Shown here: in pieces, positions 17,794 to 26,467 of the stretch
Layout of the letters: every line of letters starts with the position of its first letter
Numbering within the stretch: the stretch's first letter is position 1
Origin: UBA4782 sp034430215
GTDB taxonomy: Bacteria > Chloroflexota > Anaerolineae > Anaerolineales > Anaerolineaceae
Assembly (NCBI GenBank): GCA_034430215.1
Contig: DAOUFE010000023.1
Coordinates: 62,001-126,000, forward strand
Length of the DNA stretch: 64,000 bases
Reading direction: 5' to 3'
Translations under genes and position numbers: made by a program
Notes under the pieces: model-generated
Database searches by the model: none
What the model saw: the letters and a program-made list of their open reading frames with translations, nothing else
What the model was told of the DNA's origin: nothing

Positions 17794-19035
17794 ATGGCAT
17801 CTGCAAAAATAAACATCAAACGAATCTTGCCGATCGGAACGGCTGTAGCCTTATCGCTTTTTGGTGACCTGACCCTCTTTACCGTATTGGTCACTCAATT
17901 AGAAGTCACTCACCTCACTCTTGCACAGGTGGGTATTCTACTCAGCATCCACCGTCTGATCCGCATCCCGCTCAATCCCCTGATTGGCATCCTGCAAGAT
18001 AGAATTGGCCGCCGCATCCCCTTTCTGACGGGATTAACCCTGGCGATTATCTCCACATTTATGTATGGAGTGGTCCATGGATTTATTCCATTCCTCATCA
18101 GCCGCTTATTATGGGGAACTGCCTGGGGCTTAATCAATGTTGGGGGAATGAGCATGACGCTCGACTTATGCACTCCTAAAGATCGCGGAAAGTTGGCTGG
18201 TTTGTATAACACTTTTATATGGATTGGTTTCGCAATTGGACCAGCATTGGGAGGAAGGTTAACAGACACTGAAGGTTTCAAGATAGCCATGCTGATCTGT
18301 AGTGGAATTGCTGCTCTGGGTTTATTGCTCTCTGTTTTCCTGATAAGAGAAACTTATCCTGATGCTCGCCAGAATTCCCATCCGCGTTTTACCTGGCATG
18401 ATTTTCTTACGCGTCTCAACCCCCTGGCAAATAATCGGGAGATATTGAGAACACAGATCTTGCTGGCAATTTTTATGTTCGCAGGGGATGGCGTGGTTCT
18501 TTCTACCCTTACCCTGTTGCTCAATGAGCGCCTGGGAAATACCCTTCCTTTCCTGGGAACCTGGGTGGGTGTGGCAACCTTTAGCGGTTCGCTCTTTGCG
18601 ATAAGATCTATAGTCGCTGCCCTTTCAAGCCCTTTGGCAGGCAGGATCGCAGACCATTTCGGTCGGAAACCAGTTCTTACAACCGTGTTCTTGATGAGTG
18701 CAGGCAGTTATCTCTTCATGGCATTTACTCGTTCACAGGGAGGGCTGGTTCTCGGCGCGATTCTTACTGCTTTCTGCGGCGGAGCGATCATGGTCATGTT
18801 AATATCTACCATCGGAGATTACGCCAAAAATACACATACTGGTACAGCAATGGGGCAATTCGCCATGATGGGCGATATTGGCAGTAGTCTTGGTCCAACT
18901 CTGGCATTTACATTGATCCCCCTGATAGGTATCCATTGGGTTTATACCATCAGTGCTATCCTGTTGTTCTTTTCATGCATCTTTTCGGCTATTCCAATCC
19001 AATTTCCTCAATCAGCCAGCACTCTTCCAAATTAA
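17794..19035 (+). CDS. Major facilitator superfamily transporter
   Basis: A 413-residue, 12-helix MFS protein of the drug-efflux/sugar-efflux type. The A-loop motif is visible between helices 2 and 3 (GILQDRIGRRIPF) and repeated in the second half (GRIADHFGRKPV). It is divergent from marR and a likely member of the same regulon. I prefer the ATG at 17794 (MASAKINIKR), six bases after AAGG, over 17776, which has no ribosome binding site. It converges with degV, with five bases between the stops. Confidence 0.88.
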   Translation: MASAKINIKRILPIGTAVALSLFGDLTLFTVLVTQLEVTHLTLAQVGILLSIHRLIRIPLNPLIGILQDRIGRRIPFLTGLTLAIISTFMYGVVHGFIPFLISRLLWGTAWGLINVGGMSMTLDLCTPKDRGKLAGLYNTFIWIGFAIGPALGGRLTDTEGFKIAMLICSGIAALGLLLSVFLIRETYPDARQNSHPRFTWHDFLTRLNPLANNREILRTQILLAIFMFAGDGVVLSTLTLLLNERLGNTLPFLGTWVGVATFSGSLFAIRSIVAALSSPLAGRIADHFGRKPVLTTVFLMSAGSYLFMAFTRSQGGLVLGAILTAFCGGAIMVMLISTIGDYAKNTHTGTAMGQFAMMGDIGSSLGPTLAFTLIPLIGIHWVYTISAILLFFSCIFSAIPIQFPQSASTLPN

Positions 19036-19040
19036 CCCTG

Positions 19041-19910
19041 TTAAGCCGAAGGCTCATCCAGCATGTAAGCTAATCCAACAGCATCCGGACCGATGTGTGT
19101 GCCCAAAGCAGGGCTGATGTCCGTCATAATGATATCCTTTATCCTGTCAGGATGAAACCTCGATAGTGTTTTTTCCAGCAACTCCTGCGCTCGTTCTGGG
19201 AAATTCGAATGAAGGAAAGCAAAGTGAATACCTTTTCCGGTGAAAATATGTTGGGTAACGATCTCGACCAGGCGATCTATGGCGTGATGCATGGTACGAA
19301 CTTTACTCAATGCTACCAGAGATCCGTTCTGAACCGTTAAGATGGGTTTAAATTGCAACATCGAACCAATGAGAGCAGTCATCTGGCTGATCCGCCCACC
19401 CCGCCGTAAGAATTCGAGGGTAGCTGGAATAAAGAAAACACCTGTATTCGCCTGAGCTTTTTCGGCTATTTTCCGACACTCATTAATATCCTTCCCCTGG
19501 TCAGCAGCTTTTGCAGCTTCTAAAACTTGAAATCCCATTGCCATGGCACCTGAACCAGAATCCATCACCTGGATTTCCGCATCGGGGAGCATTTTAGCTG
19601 CCTGTAAAGCAGATTCAAATACTTTTGTATATTTACTGGTGATATGGATGCTTAAAATATCAAAACCGCTGGCATGGAGATCTCCATAAAGCTTTTGAAA
19701 CTCGAAGGGGGTCACATGCGACGTTTTTGGGGTTTCCCGATCCGTTTTTAGACGCGAATAGAATTCTTTTGGGGTAATATCCACATCATCCCGGTAGGAT
19801 TTTTCTCCCCAGATCAGGTGAAGAGGAATGGTAAAAACTGGAAGACCTTTTGTCAGTTCCTCTGGAATATGCGCAGTGCTGTCGGTAACAATCGCTACTT
19901 TTTTCTTCAT
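19041..19910 (-). CDS. DegV family fatty-acid-binding protein
   Basis: A 289-residue DegV-domain protein. The N-terminal VAIVTDSTAHIP and later TSHVTPFEF, FFIPATLEFLRRGGRI and the GTHIGPDAVGL tail are characteristic. DegV proteins bind a fatty acid in a central cleft; the related FakB proteins present fatty acids to the kinase FakA for phosphorylation. No FakA is next to this gene. The start is ATG at 19910; AGGTG just before it is a ribosome binding site, so the in-frame GTG at 19916 is not needed. Confidence 0.92.
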   Translation of the reverse strand: MKKKVAIVTDSTAHIPEELTKGLPVFTIPLHLIWGEKSYRDDVDITPKEFYSRLKTDRETPKTSHVTPFEFQKLYGDLHASGFDILSIHITSKYTKVFESALQAAKMLPDAEIQVMDSGSGAMAMGFQVLEAAKAADQGKDINECRKIAEKAQANTGVFFIPATLEFLRRGGRISQMTALIGSMLQFKPILTVQNGSLVALSKVRTMHHAIDRLVEIVTQHIFTGKGIHFAFLHSNFPERAQELLEKTLSRFHPDRIKDIIMTDISPALGTHIGPDAVGLAYMLDEPSA

Positions 19911-20079
19911 TCTCACCTGAAAGATTTACACCAAACCTGTAAATGGAATATCTTCCATTCATGCAATGATTAACCCATTGTGTGTTGATTCGAAACGATG
20001 ATCAAAAGGGTAAGGTCTATCAGACTTCTGCCAGCATCTATGTATGACAGACGATGGAAATTCTGACCGGTGATTGGCT

Positions 20080-20541
20080 TTATTTATTCAGATTCTGGAT
20101 GGTTTGAAAAACCATCTCCTTGAATGCTTTCGCTTCCGGTTCATCGCCCAATCCAATAAATGCAGTGCTTTCTCCTTCTTTTCCGGTAAAAATACCGGTG
20201 ATTTCCAGACCCGCATCGGGGTTTGTTGCTGCCTGTGGATTTTGTGCATAATCGGTGATCTTCACATTTTCCAGCTTTGCAGAAAAGGCAGCCAGGTCTG
20301 ATTTATCACCTCGCGTGACCCACATAATCCATACGGGCGTAAGAACTACATCACAAGTGATCACTGAATCACCCATACCCGATCCGCTTTTCTTTTCAGA
20401 AACCGTCTCGACACACATGATCGTTTTCCCAAGTGGATTGCCCAGGTTGTTGGAGTTGATATGTTTGTAAAAAGCCCGCTGCCGGTCGATCTGAATATCA
20501 ATAACATCTAATTTTTTCGTAGAACGCTTCCAGTCACTCAT
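20080..20541 (-). CDS. Conserved-looking hypothetical protein
   Basis: I do not recognise this 153-residue protein. It has no signal peptide or membrane helix. The sequence alternates beta-type stretches (KTIMCVETVSEKK, SVITCDVVLTPVWIMWVTRG, AGLEITGIFTG) with a final helix (EAKAFKEMVFQTIQNLNK), a layout reminiscent of small beta-sandwich or PH-like folds; that is only a guess. GGAG six bases before the ATG and codon use like its neighbours support a real gene. It stands alone, between degV (same strand) and a divergent lipoprotein gene. Confidence 0.75.
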   Translation of the reverse strand: MSDWKRSTKKLDVIDIQIDRQRAFYKHINSNNLGNPLGKTIMCVETVSEKKSGSGMGDSVITCDVVLTPVWIMWVTRGDKSDLAAFSAKLENVKITDYAQNPQAATNPDAGLEITGIFTGKEGESTAFIGLGDEPEAKAFKEMVFQTIQNLNK

Positions 20542-20786
20542 ACGATACTCCTATATATATTGATCACAAAGAATTTGTTAGTATATAGCTTAAGGTTATC
20601 CTATTCACCATATTTATCATTTTAGGATAGCATAAATTGAGCGTTTGGTCATTTTCATTATATGCCTTTACAACCATTACAAAACAAAACTATCCTGGAA
20701 AAAGGTTGACCTCAGAGATACCAGAAATACAAAGGTACTTTCGTGCTTATATTGATTTTCGGGGGAAATAGCTTCGAACTGCTTGC

Positions 20787-20815
20787 TTGTAAACTGCGAA
20801 CAAACCCTATATGAT
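20787..20815 (+). promoter_or_regulatory. Candidate promoter of the lipoprotein gene
   Basis: TTGTAA (20787-20792), 17-base spacer, TATGAT (20810-20815), placing the transcript start about 12 bases before the ATG at 20834. Confidence 0.4.
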
Positions 20816-20833
20816 AATTCTAACGGAGGAAAC

Positions 20834-21241
20834 ATGAACAAAACCAAAATTCAAATACTGATAGTGGTTACCGTGCTCATGCTGGTTTCTTTGGCTTGCG
20901 GTGGAAGCATCAGCACAGCCAAAATTTCGAATGCATACCTCACTGCCAACAGCGATGGATCAGGCGAAACAACCGTTTTTGCACCTTCTGACACCTTTCA
21001 TGCGATTGTCGAACTGAAAAATGCGCCAGATGATACTACCTTGAAAGCAATCTGGATCGCGGTAGATGTACCGGAAGTGGATCCCAATTTTGTGATTGAA
21101 GAGACCAGTACTACATCCGATGGCAATGATGTGATAACCTTTGACCTTTCTAACGACGCCACCTGGCCTGCGGGCAGTTATAAAGTAGATATCTACCTGA
21201 ATGATAAACTGGACCGCACCCTGGAATTCGAAGTGCAGTAA
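20834..21241 (+). CDS. Small lipoprotein
   Basis: A 135-residue secreted lipoprotein. The signal peptide is MNKTKIQILIVVTVLMLVSL and the lipobox LACG places the lipidated Cys at about residue 22. The mature part is a single beta-rich domain (ending GSYKVDIYLNDKLDRTLEFEV), which looks like an immunoglobulin-type fold. Function unknown. The start is ATG at 20834 after a strong CGGAGG; an upstream in-frame start at 20783 would precede the signal peptide with unrelated residues. The glycosylase-like gene follows after 32 bases. Confidence 0.85.
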   Translation: MNKTKIQILIVVTVLMLVSLACGGSISTAKISNAYLTANSDGSGETTVFAPSDTFHAIVELKNAPDDTTLKAIWIAVDVPEVDPNFVIEETSTTSDGNDVITFDLSNDATWPAGSYKVDIYLNDKLDRTLEFEVQ

Positions 21242-21273
21242 TCATTGAATTTTCATCGAAAAGGAGCTTTTGC

Positions 21274-22104
21274 ATGTTTGAACTTCCCGAAGTAACCACC
21301 CTGGCAGCGCAGATCAATAGTCACATGACTGGAAAAGTCATCTCGGAAGGAATGTTAGGGAACAGCCCGCACAAATTTGTCTGGTATAACCGCACCCATG
21401 AAGAATTCGCACAGTTGACACAAGGGAAAACCATAGGAAATGCCGTCCCTCGTGGACGCTGGTTATGTATTTCTATTGATCCGGGATATGTGCTGGTGCT
21501 GGGTGAATGTGGGGGTAAAATCCTGCTTCACCCCGCAGAAAGTAGCTTGCCTGCTAAATATCATCTGGCGTTACGCTTTACTGACAACACTTTGTTCACA
21601 TCGACCACCCAGATGTGGGGAGCAATGGAACTTTATGAAGCTGGAAAGGAATTGGAACGACAGTACATTAAAGATATGCGCACCCTTCCTGATAGCAAAA
21701 ACTTCACCCTTTCTTATTTCAATGGGATGATCGATGAACTTCTTAAGGGAGAAAAACGCAGCGTAAAGAGCCTGCTCACGCAGGATCAGATCATCCCGGG
21801 ATTGGGGAACGCCATTGCACAGGATATCATGTTCAATGCCCGACTTCACCCGCGGCATCCCCTGGGAGAGCTCTACCCTGATCAGCGCGAGATGCTTTAC
21901 GATGCCATTGTCAACACCGTTAAAGCAGTGACAACAGCCGGAGGGCGTAACGATGAGACAGACCTTTTCGGTAACCCGGGTAGATATGAACGGATCATGG
22001 ATGCAGATGCAGTTAACCGACCGTGTCCGGAATGTGGCGGAAGCATCTTAAAAATGCAATACCTGGGTGGATCATGTTATTTCTGCCCACGCTGCCAGCT
22101 ATGA
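21274..22104 (+). CDS. Fpg/Nei-family protein lacking the N-terminal catalytic proline
   Basis: A 276-residue protein with the Fpg/endonuclease VIII layout: the MxELPEV start, an N-terminal beta-sandwich, the helix-two-turns-helix segment (KRSVKSLLTQDQIIPGLGNAIAQD) and a C-terminal zinc finger (CPECGG...CYFCPRC). Classical Fpg and Nei use Pro at position 2 as the nucleophile; here position 2 is Phe (MFELPEV). I recall related Fpg-like proteins with Ile at this position. It may bind lesions without cleaving, or use another amine. Strong ribosome binding site AAAGGAG before the ATG. Confidence 0.88.
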   Translation: MFELPEVTTLAAQINSHMTGKVISEGMLGNSPHKFVWYNRTHEEFAQLTQGKTIGNAVPRGRWLCISIDPGYVLVLGECGGKILLHPAESSLPAKYHLALRFTDNTLFTSTTQMWGAMELYEAGKELERQYIKDMRTLPDSKNFTLSYFNGMIDELLKGEKRSVKSLLTQDQIIPGLGNAIAQDIMFNARLHPRHPLGELYPDQREMLYDAIVNTVKAVTTAGGRNDETDLFGNPGRYERIMDADAVNRPCPECGGSILKMQYLGGSCYFCPRCQL

Positions 22105-22143
22105 GGTAAGCCAGCAATCTGATCTACTTCTCTCTTCTATGGA

Positions 22144-22617
22144 TTACTGAGTGGTAATTGGATGAAGGATCGCTAATACCTTTTTGGAGGCGATCCTTTC
22201 CATATCTATTCGCTTCCAATGGATTGGCAACCCTTCGAGACGAAGGAGCAGTCCGATAAAGAGTGGATGCATTTTCAGCCGTAACTCAAGAAAATCTGCA
22301 ATGCGTGCTGGATCAGTCACCAGTTCTGCGATCCCATCGCTTTCGAGCTTCCCTACCTGAACATGCACTGAAGTATTGTGCTGCAAATTCCGATACCAAT
22401 CAGCGTTTTCACCCCGAGCTGAAGCAACATAATACCTGTCATCAATCTTTTCGAATTGTAATGGTGTTATTCGGGGTAAACCACTTTTTCTACCAATCGT
22501 GGTCAGCAACAATACCATCCGTTGCGGACCAATTCCTTTTTGATAATTCTGTACCATGCGTGAATTCATCCATCGCATGATTTTCCAGAGTAATCCAGGA
22601 TGCTTTTTGCCTTTCAT
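22144..22617 (-). CDS. Deazaflavin (F420)-dependent nitroreductase family protein
   Basis: A 157-residue split-barrel protein of the DDN/DUF385 family. The diagnostic stretch TTIGRKSGLPRITPL is followed by YYVASARGENADWYRNLQ and a hydrophobic C-terminal part. Family members use cofactor F420 to reduce quinones or nitro compounds. This suggests that the host makes or takes up F420. AAGGA precedes the ATG. It converges with the Fpg-like gene. Confidence 0.85.
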   Translation of the reverse strand: MKGKKHPGLLWKIMRWMNSRMVQNYQKGIGPQRMVLLLTTIGRKSGLPRITPLQFEKIDDRYYVASARGENADWYRNLQHNTSVHVQVGKLESDGIAELVTDPARIADFLELRLKMHPLFIGLLLRLEGLPIHWKRIDMERIASKKVLAILHPITTQ

Positions 22618-22761
22618 GAAATAAATCCTTCTGCAACAAGCAGATAGCCATCATTTTATAAGAATTATTGTACAATGATTACACATTTCTTCTGATCTGA
22701 TAAGTATCTTTCAATGATCCACAGGGATCAATAAAAATTCGATCAAGAAATAGAGGGTAAA

Positions 22762-23967
22762 TTGGATTCACATGAATTGACCGGAATGGCAACTAATATT
22801 TTGCATTTTTTGTGCGAAGAATTACACACCAGGCGTGTCGGAAGCGAAGAAAATCAGAAAGCCACCTCTTTCTTTGCTGAGAAAATCGCTGCATCCGGTT
22901 TTTCTGTAGAAACACCGCGATTTAACTGCATGGATTGGGAAGAACAAGGAGCCAGCCTGGTGGTAAATGGCACCCACTTTGATGTACTTCCAAGTCCTTA
23001 TTCTAATGGATTTTCAGGACAGGGAGAGCTTGTAAGTGCAAGCACAGTGGCGGAACTTGAAAATCTGGATATGCGCGATAAAATCTTGTTACTGCAAGGC
23101 GAGGTAACCGCCTCACAACTCTTCCCAAAAAACTTCCGCTTTTACAACCCTGAAGAACACCAGCATATTTATCATCTTCTTGAAGCAGGCTCTCCGAAAG
23201 CGATCATCACCGCAACTGGGAAGAACCCAGACCTGGCAGGAGCAATGTACCCCTTTCCCATGTTCGAGGATGGTGATTTTGAGATCCCCTCTGTTTACAT
23301 GAAAGATGTGGATGGCGAACAATTGGCAAAGCTGGGTGGGCAAATCGCTCAGTTGGAATGCCGCTCTCGGCGGATCCCTGCATTCGGATACAACGTATTG
23401 GCAAAGAAACAGGGACGTCAAAGATCAAGAATTGTGGTGTGTGCGCATATTGATGCCAAACCAGGTACCCCGGGTGCACTGGATAACGCTGCAGGTATCA
23501 CCACCTTGCTACTTTTGGGAGAGTTGTTGCACGAGTATAAAGGTGCCTTTGATCTGGAAATCGTGGTTTTTAATGGTGAAGACTATTACGCGAGCTCTGG
23601 TGAGATTTTATATATGGATTCTAATGCCAAGACCATGCAAGAGATCGCCCTGGTGATCAACATGGACGGAGTTGGTTTAAAAGGTTACCCAACCGCCTTC
23701 TCATTATATGGATGTTCTAAAGAAGTAGAAGAAAAAGCGCGGTCAGCATTTCTATCCTGCGGAATGGTAGAGGGAGAAGCGTGGTATCAGAGTGACCATA
23801 CCATGTTCATTCAACAGGGACGCCCCGCAATTGCCCTCACCACCCAGGATTTTGGTCAATTCACATCAAAAATCATTCATACCCCCAATGACATTATTGA
23901 CAACGTCAACCCACAGGAATTGGTATACATCGCCGGTTGTCTGGCAGGTTTGATCCAAAGTTTATAA
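22762..23967 (+). CDS. M28-family zinc peptidase
   Basis: A 401-residue M28 (aminopeptidase Y/glutamate carboxypeptidase-like) hydrolase without a signal peptide. Catalytic features in order: AHIDAKPG (His ligand, ~228), ALDNAAG (bridging Asp, ~241), NGEDYY (general base and metal ligand; usually NGEE), NMDGVG (Asp, ~300) and SDHTMF (His, ~348). The ~100 residues before the peptidase core resemble the PA-like insert of the family. The start is TTG at 22762 behind GAGGG; an internal ATG at 22786 lacks a ribosome binding site. The next gene follows after 19 bases, so they are probably cotranscribed. Confidence 0.88.
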   Translation: MDSHELTGMATNILHFLCEELHTRRVGSEENQKATSFFAEKIAASGFSVETPRFNCMDWEEQGASLVVNGTHFDVLPSPYSNGFSGQGELVSASTVAELENLDMRDKILLLQGEVTASQLFPKNFRFYNPEEHQHIYHLLEAGSPKAIITATGKNPDLAGAMYPFPMFEDGDFEIPSVYMKDVDGEQLAKLGGQIAQLECRSRRIPAFGYNVLAKKQGRQRSRIVVCAHIDAKPGTPGALDNAAGITTLLLLGELLHEYKGAFDLEIVVFNGEDYYASSGEILYMDSNAKTMQEIALVINMDGVGLKGYPTAFSLYGCSKEVEEKARSAFLSCGMVEGEAWYQSDHTMFIQQGRPAIALTTQDFGQFTSKIIHTPNDIIDNVNPQELVYIAGCLAGLIQSL

Positions 23968-23986
23968 ACTTTCAGGAGGTCATTTG

Positions 23987-24988
23987 ATGCCCAGGAATCC
24001 AGAAACAATTTCATGGCTGCTTGGGATTGACGACCCAGGTGTACACTATCTGACTTTGCGCGATATTGTCGATGTACCCGAAACTGACATGGCACTGGAC
24101 AAAGCTGCTATAGCTGCACATCAAGATGGAGCCATTGGTACTGTTCTCGACAAAATGCATCCCGAAGGATACTGGATAAAACCAGGTGCAGGGTATGGTC
24201 CTAAATACAAATCCACTGTATGGGCGGTCACTTTGCTGGCACAGCTTGGTGCCAATATTCGATACGATGAGCGCTTGAGAACCGCCAGCAACTATATACT
24301 GGAGAACAGTCTCAGCCCGTATGGTCAGTTTAGCTACAACGGTACGCCTTCTGGAACGATTGATTGTTTACAGGGCAATTTGTGCCATGCGTTAACCGCC
24401 CTGGGTTGCGATGATGCCCGTCTGGATAGCGCTTTTGAATGGATGGCACGCACGGTAACAGGAGAGGGGATCGCTCCGCAGACTGAAAAGCATAACCCTT
24501 TGCGGTATTATGCTTACAAATGTGGTCCAGGTTTTGCCTGTGGTGCCAATAACAAACAGGCATGTGCCTGGGGAGCGCTGAAAATCATGCTTGCTTTCAG
24601 CGAATTGCCCGAGAACAAACGTACTCCGCTCATCCAAAAAGCGATCCAGACCGGGGTGGATTTCTTTCTTTCGGTGGATCCCGCAACGGCTGATTACCCA
24701 ACCGGAAGCCCTGACCAACCCCCAAACCGGAGCTGGTGGAAATTCGGTTTTCCTGTTTTCTACATTTCAGACATTTTACAGATCGCAGAAGCACTTGCTT
24801 CCCTGGGATATGCAAATGACCCACGCATGCAGCATTGTATCGAGCTGATCCAGAGCAAACAGGATGAGCAAGGCAGATTGCCTTTGGAATACGATTATGC
24901 CGAGAAGACATGGGGAAGCTATGGCGCAAAAGGACAACCCAATCCCTGGGTGACCATCCGTGCCTTGCGGGTTCTAAAATACACTTAG
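23987..24988 (+). CDS. Alpha/alpha-toroid (squalene-cyclase/prenyltransferase-fold) protein
   Basis: A 333-residue soluble protein built of helical repeats with QW-like segments (STVWAVTLLAQLGA, YGQFSYNG, QGRLPLEYDYAEKTWG), typical of the alpha/alpha toroid shared by terpene cyclases and prenyltransferases. Residues 120-185 hold several Cys and His (CLQGNLCHAL, YKCGPGFACG) that could form a metal site. The DxDD motif of squalene-hopene cyclase is absent, so cyclisation of squalene is not expected; the function is unknown. The start is ATG at 23987, seven bases after AGGAGG. Lies between the M28 peptidase and the ROK kinase in one likely operon. Confidence 0.8.
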   Translation: MPRNPETISWLLGIDDPGVHYLTLRDIVDVPETDMALDKAAIAAHQDGAIGTVLDKMHPEGYWIKPGAGYGPKYKSTVWAVTLLAQLGANIRYDERLRTASNYILENSLSPYGQFSYNGTPSGTIDCLQGNLCHALTALGCDDARLDSAFEWMARTVTGEGIAPQTEKHNPLRYYAYKCGPGFACGANNKQACAWGALKIMLAFSELPENKRTPLIQKAIQTGVDFFLSVDPATADYPTGSPDQPPNRSWWKFGFPVFYISDILQIAEALASLGYANDPRMQHCIELIQSKQDEQGRLPLEYDYAEKTWGSYGAKGQPNPWVTIRALRVLKYT

Positions 24989-25019
24989 TACGCATAATTT
25001 TCCTTAATGGTGAGGAAAT

Positions 25020-25916
25020 ATGAAGAAATTGTTTGGTGCAATAGAAGCGGGTGGAACGAAATTTAACTGTATGGTAGCAACTGACCCAAACCATATAACA
25101 GAGGAAATTCGCATCCCTACAACAAACCCAACAGAAACTATCGAGAAAGCTGCCGCGTTTTTTCGCCCTTATTTGGCAAGCGGCGAACTGACAGCGGTGG
25201 GCATCGCTTCTTTTGGACCGGTCGATCTGAATATTTCATCACCCACTTATGGATATATCACCATCACACCCAAACCCGGCTGGGGGATGACCAATATCTA
25301 TGGTCAGGTTCAGCAGGCATTGGGAATTCCAGCGGCTTTTGATACAGACGTCAATGCAGCAGCTTTTGGGGAATATTCATGGGTGGAAGCCAACCACCAG
25401 CTTGATCCCTTCGTCTATATCACGGTGGGGACAGGCATTGGCGTGGGAGTATTGATCAATGGCAGTCTGCTGCATGGTTTGTTGCACGGAGAAGCAGGAC
25501 ATCTCAGGATCCCTCATGATTTATCACGGGATCCTTTTGAAGGAATGTGTCCATTCCATAAAGATTGTCTGGAAGGGTTGGCATCTGGCCCAGCCATGCA
25601 GAAACGATGGGGCGCTTCTGCAGAAACCTTGCCGGATGATCACCCTGCCTGGCAATTGGAAGCAGAATACCTGGCTTATGGGATCGCCAATCTTATTTTT
25701 ACACTCTCCCCTCGACGGATCGTTCTGGGGGGCGGTGTAATGCACCAACCCGGTTTATTGCAAAAAGTGCGGCAACAGGTATTTCACATTCTCAATGGGT
25801 ATATCCATGTACCTGAGATATTAGAGCAGATGGACAACTACATTGTATCTCCCTCTTTGGGTAACCGCTCGGGTATGCTGGGGGCAATTGCTTTGGCAAA
25901 ATTGCTGGTGGAATAG
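25020..25916 (+). CDS. ROK-family sugar kinase (fructokinase type)
   Basis: A 298-residue ROK kinase. AIEAGGTKF is the N-terminal ATP-binding motif, ASFGPVD and DTDVNAAAFGE hold the sugar-binding and catalytic Asp region, and GEAGH...MCPFHKDCLEG gives the His/Cys ligands of the structural zinc seen in ScrK/YdhR fructokinases, followed by LGGGV. It phosphorylates a hexose in the cytoplasm, most likely fructose. GAGGA precedes the ATG, 31 bases after the cyclase-fold gene. A hairpin 40 bases after the stop may end the transcript. Confidence 0.92.
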   Translation: MKKLFGAIEAGGTKFNCMVATDPNHITEEIRIPTTNPTETIEKAAAFFRPYLASGELTAVGIASFGPVDLNISSPTYGYITITPKPGWGMTNIYGQVQQALGIPAAFDTDVNAAAFGEYSWVEANHQLDPFVYITVGTGIGVGVLINGSLLHGLLHGEAGHLRIPHDLSRDPFEGMCPFHKDCLEGLASGPAMQKRWGASAETLPDDHPAWQLEAEYLAYGIANLIFTLSPRRIVLGGGVMHQPGLLQKVRQQVFHILNGYIHVPEILEQMDNYIVSPSLGNRSGMLGAIALAKLLVE

Positions 25917-25954
25917 TAGGGTTTTGTCATTTTGAGGGAGCACAGTTTGTACAG

Positions 25955-25978
25955 GGTGGAGTCGGTTTTGACTCCACC
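25955..25978 (+). terminator. Hairpin after the ROK kinase gene
   Basis: GGTGGAGTC (25955-25963) and GACTCCACC (25970-25978): a perfect 9-bp stem with a 6-base loop. No T-run follows, so it is either an inefficient terminator or a 3'-end stabilising structure. Confidence 0.5.
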
Positions 25979-26025
25979 GATTGCCTTAAAGTGATTCATT
26001 CCAATGCAAGACCCTCACCCGCACA

Positions 26026-26163
26026 GCGTTGGATTATGAAATCGCAATTGGCTTTCCCTCTCCATTTTTACACTTGAAAATGGGGAGGGTGGCGAAGCCC
26101 GGAGGGGTCATTTTGATGCTGATGCATTAAAATGGTGGGTTGCGAACCCACCCTACAAAAAAA
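26026..26163 (+). repeat. Dispersed non-coding repeat, copy A
   Basis: About 138 bases shared with 27536-27670 (direct) and, partly, 41292-41397 (inverted). Common blocks are ATGAAATCnCAATTG, CTCCATTTTT(A/G)CACTTGA, GATGCTGATGCA-like sequence, and a terminal hairpin of GGTGGGTT, a 3-base loop and AACCCACC followed by CTACAAAAA. There is no coding capacity and no terminal inverted repeat or target-site duplication that I can see. Confidence 0.8.
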
Positions 26164-26174
26164 CCCACTGACCT

Positions 26175-26285
26175 TGCGAGATCTGCGGTTTGTGCAGATC
26201 GACACTTGCGCCGCACTGCGTTTGTTGCAGTGTAGGTGAGCAATCTCATGATCGGAGACTGCCGCGCTTCGCTCGCAGTGACAAA
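26175..26285 (+). repeat. Second dispersed repeat family, copy near 26.2 kb
   Basis: Contains a hairpin GATCTGC/GCAGATC (about 26180-26201) and the block GCAATCTCATGATCGGAGAC followed by TGCCGCGCTTCGCTCGCAGTG. Related copies: 27846-27880, 41221-41255 (inverted) and 41662-41735. Similar CGCTTCGCTCGCAxTGACA elements occur between genes in many bacterial genomes and give spurious peptides such as GDCHASLA. Confidence 0.7.
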
Positions 26286-26467
26286 CCTACTCTTTCGTTT
26301 TTCGTGATGGTTGCTCGAGTTTAGCATCAGGGATGTTTAACGAAGCGCCACACATTGTATTTTTTTGGTTGACATAAATAATTCCGATTGCCTGCCATCG
26401 ACCAGCCATATTGCCACTATGGCACAGTGATTGGCCTGGTGTCAAACCAGAGCAATAGGATTAATCA

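Noticed and set aside
26026..26290. CRISPR-like array
   Set aside because: The repeats are few, dispersed, diverged and without regular spacers, and there are no cas genes.
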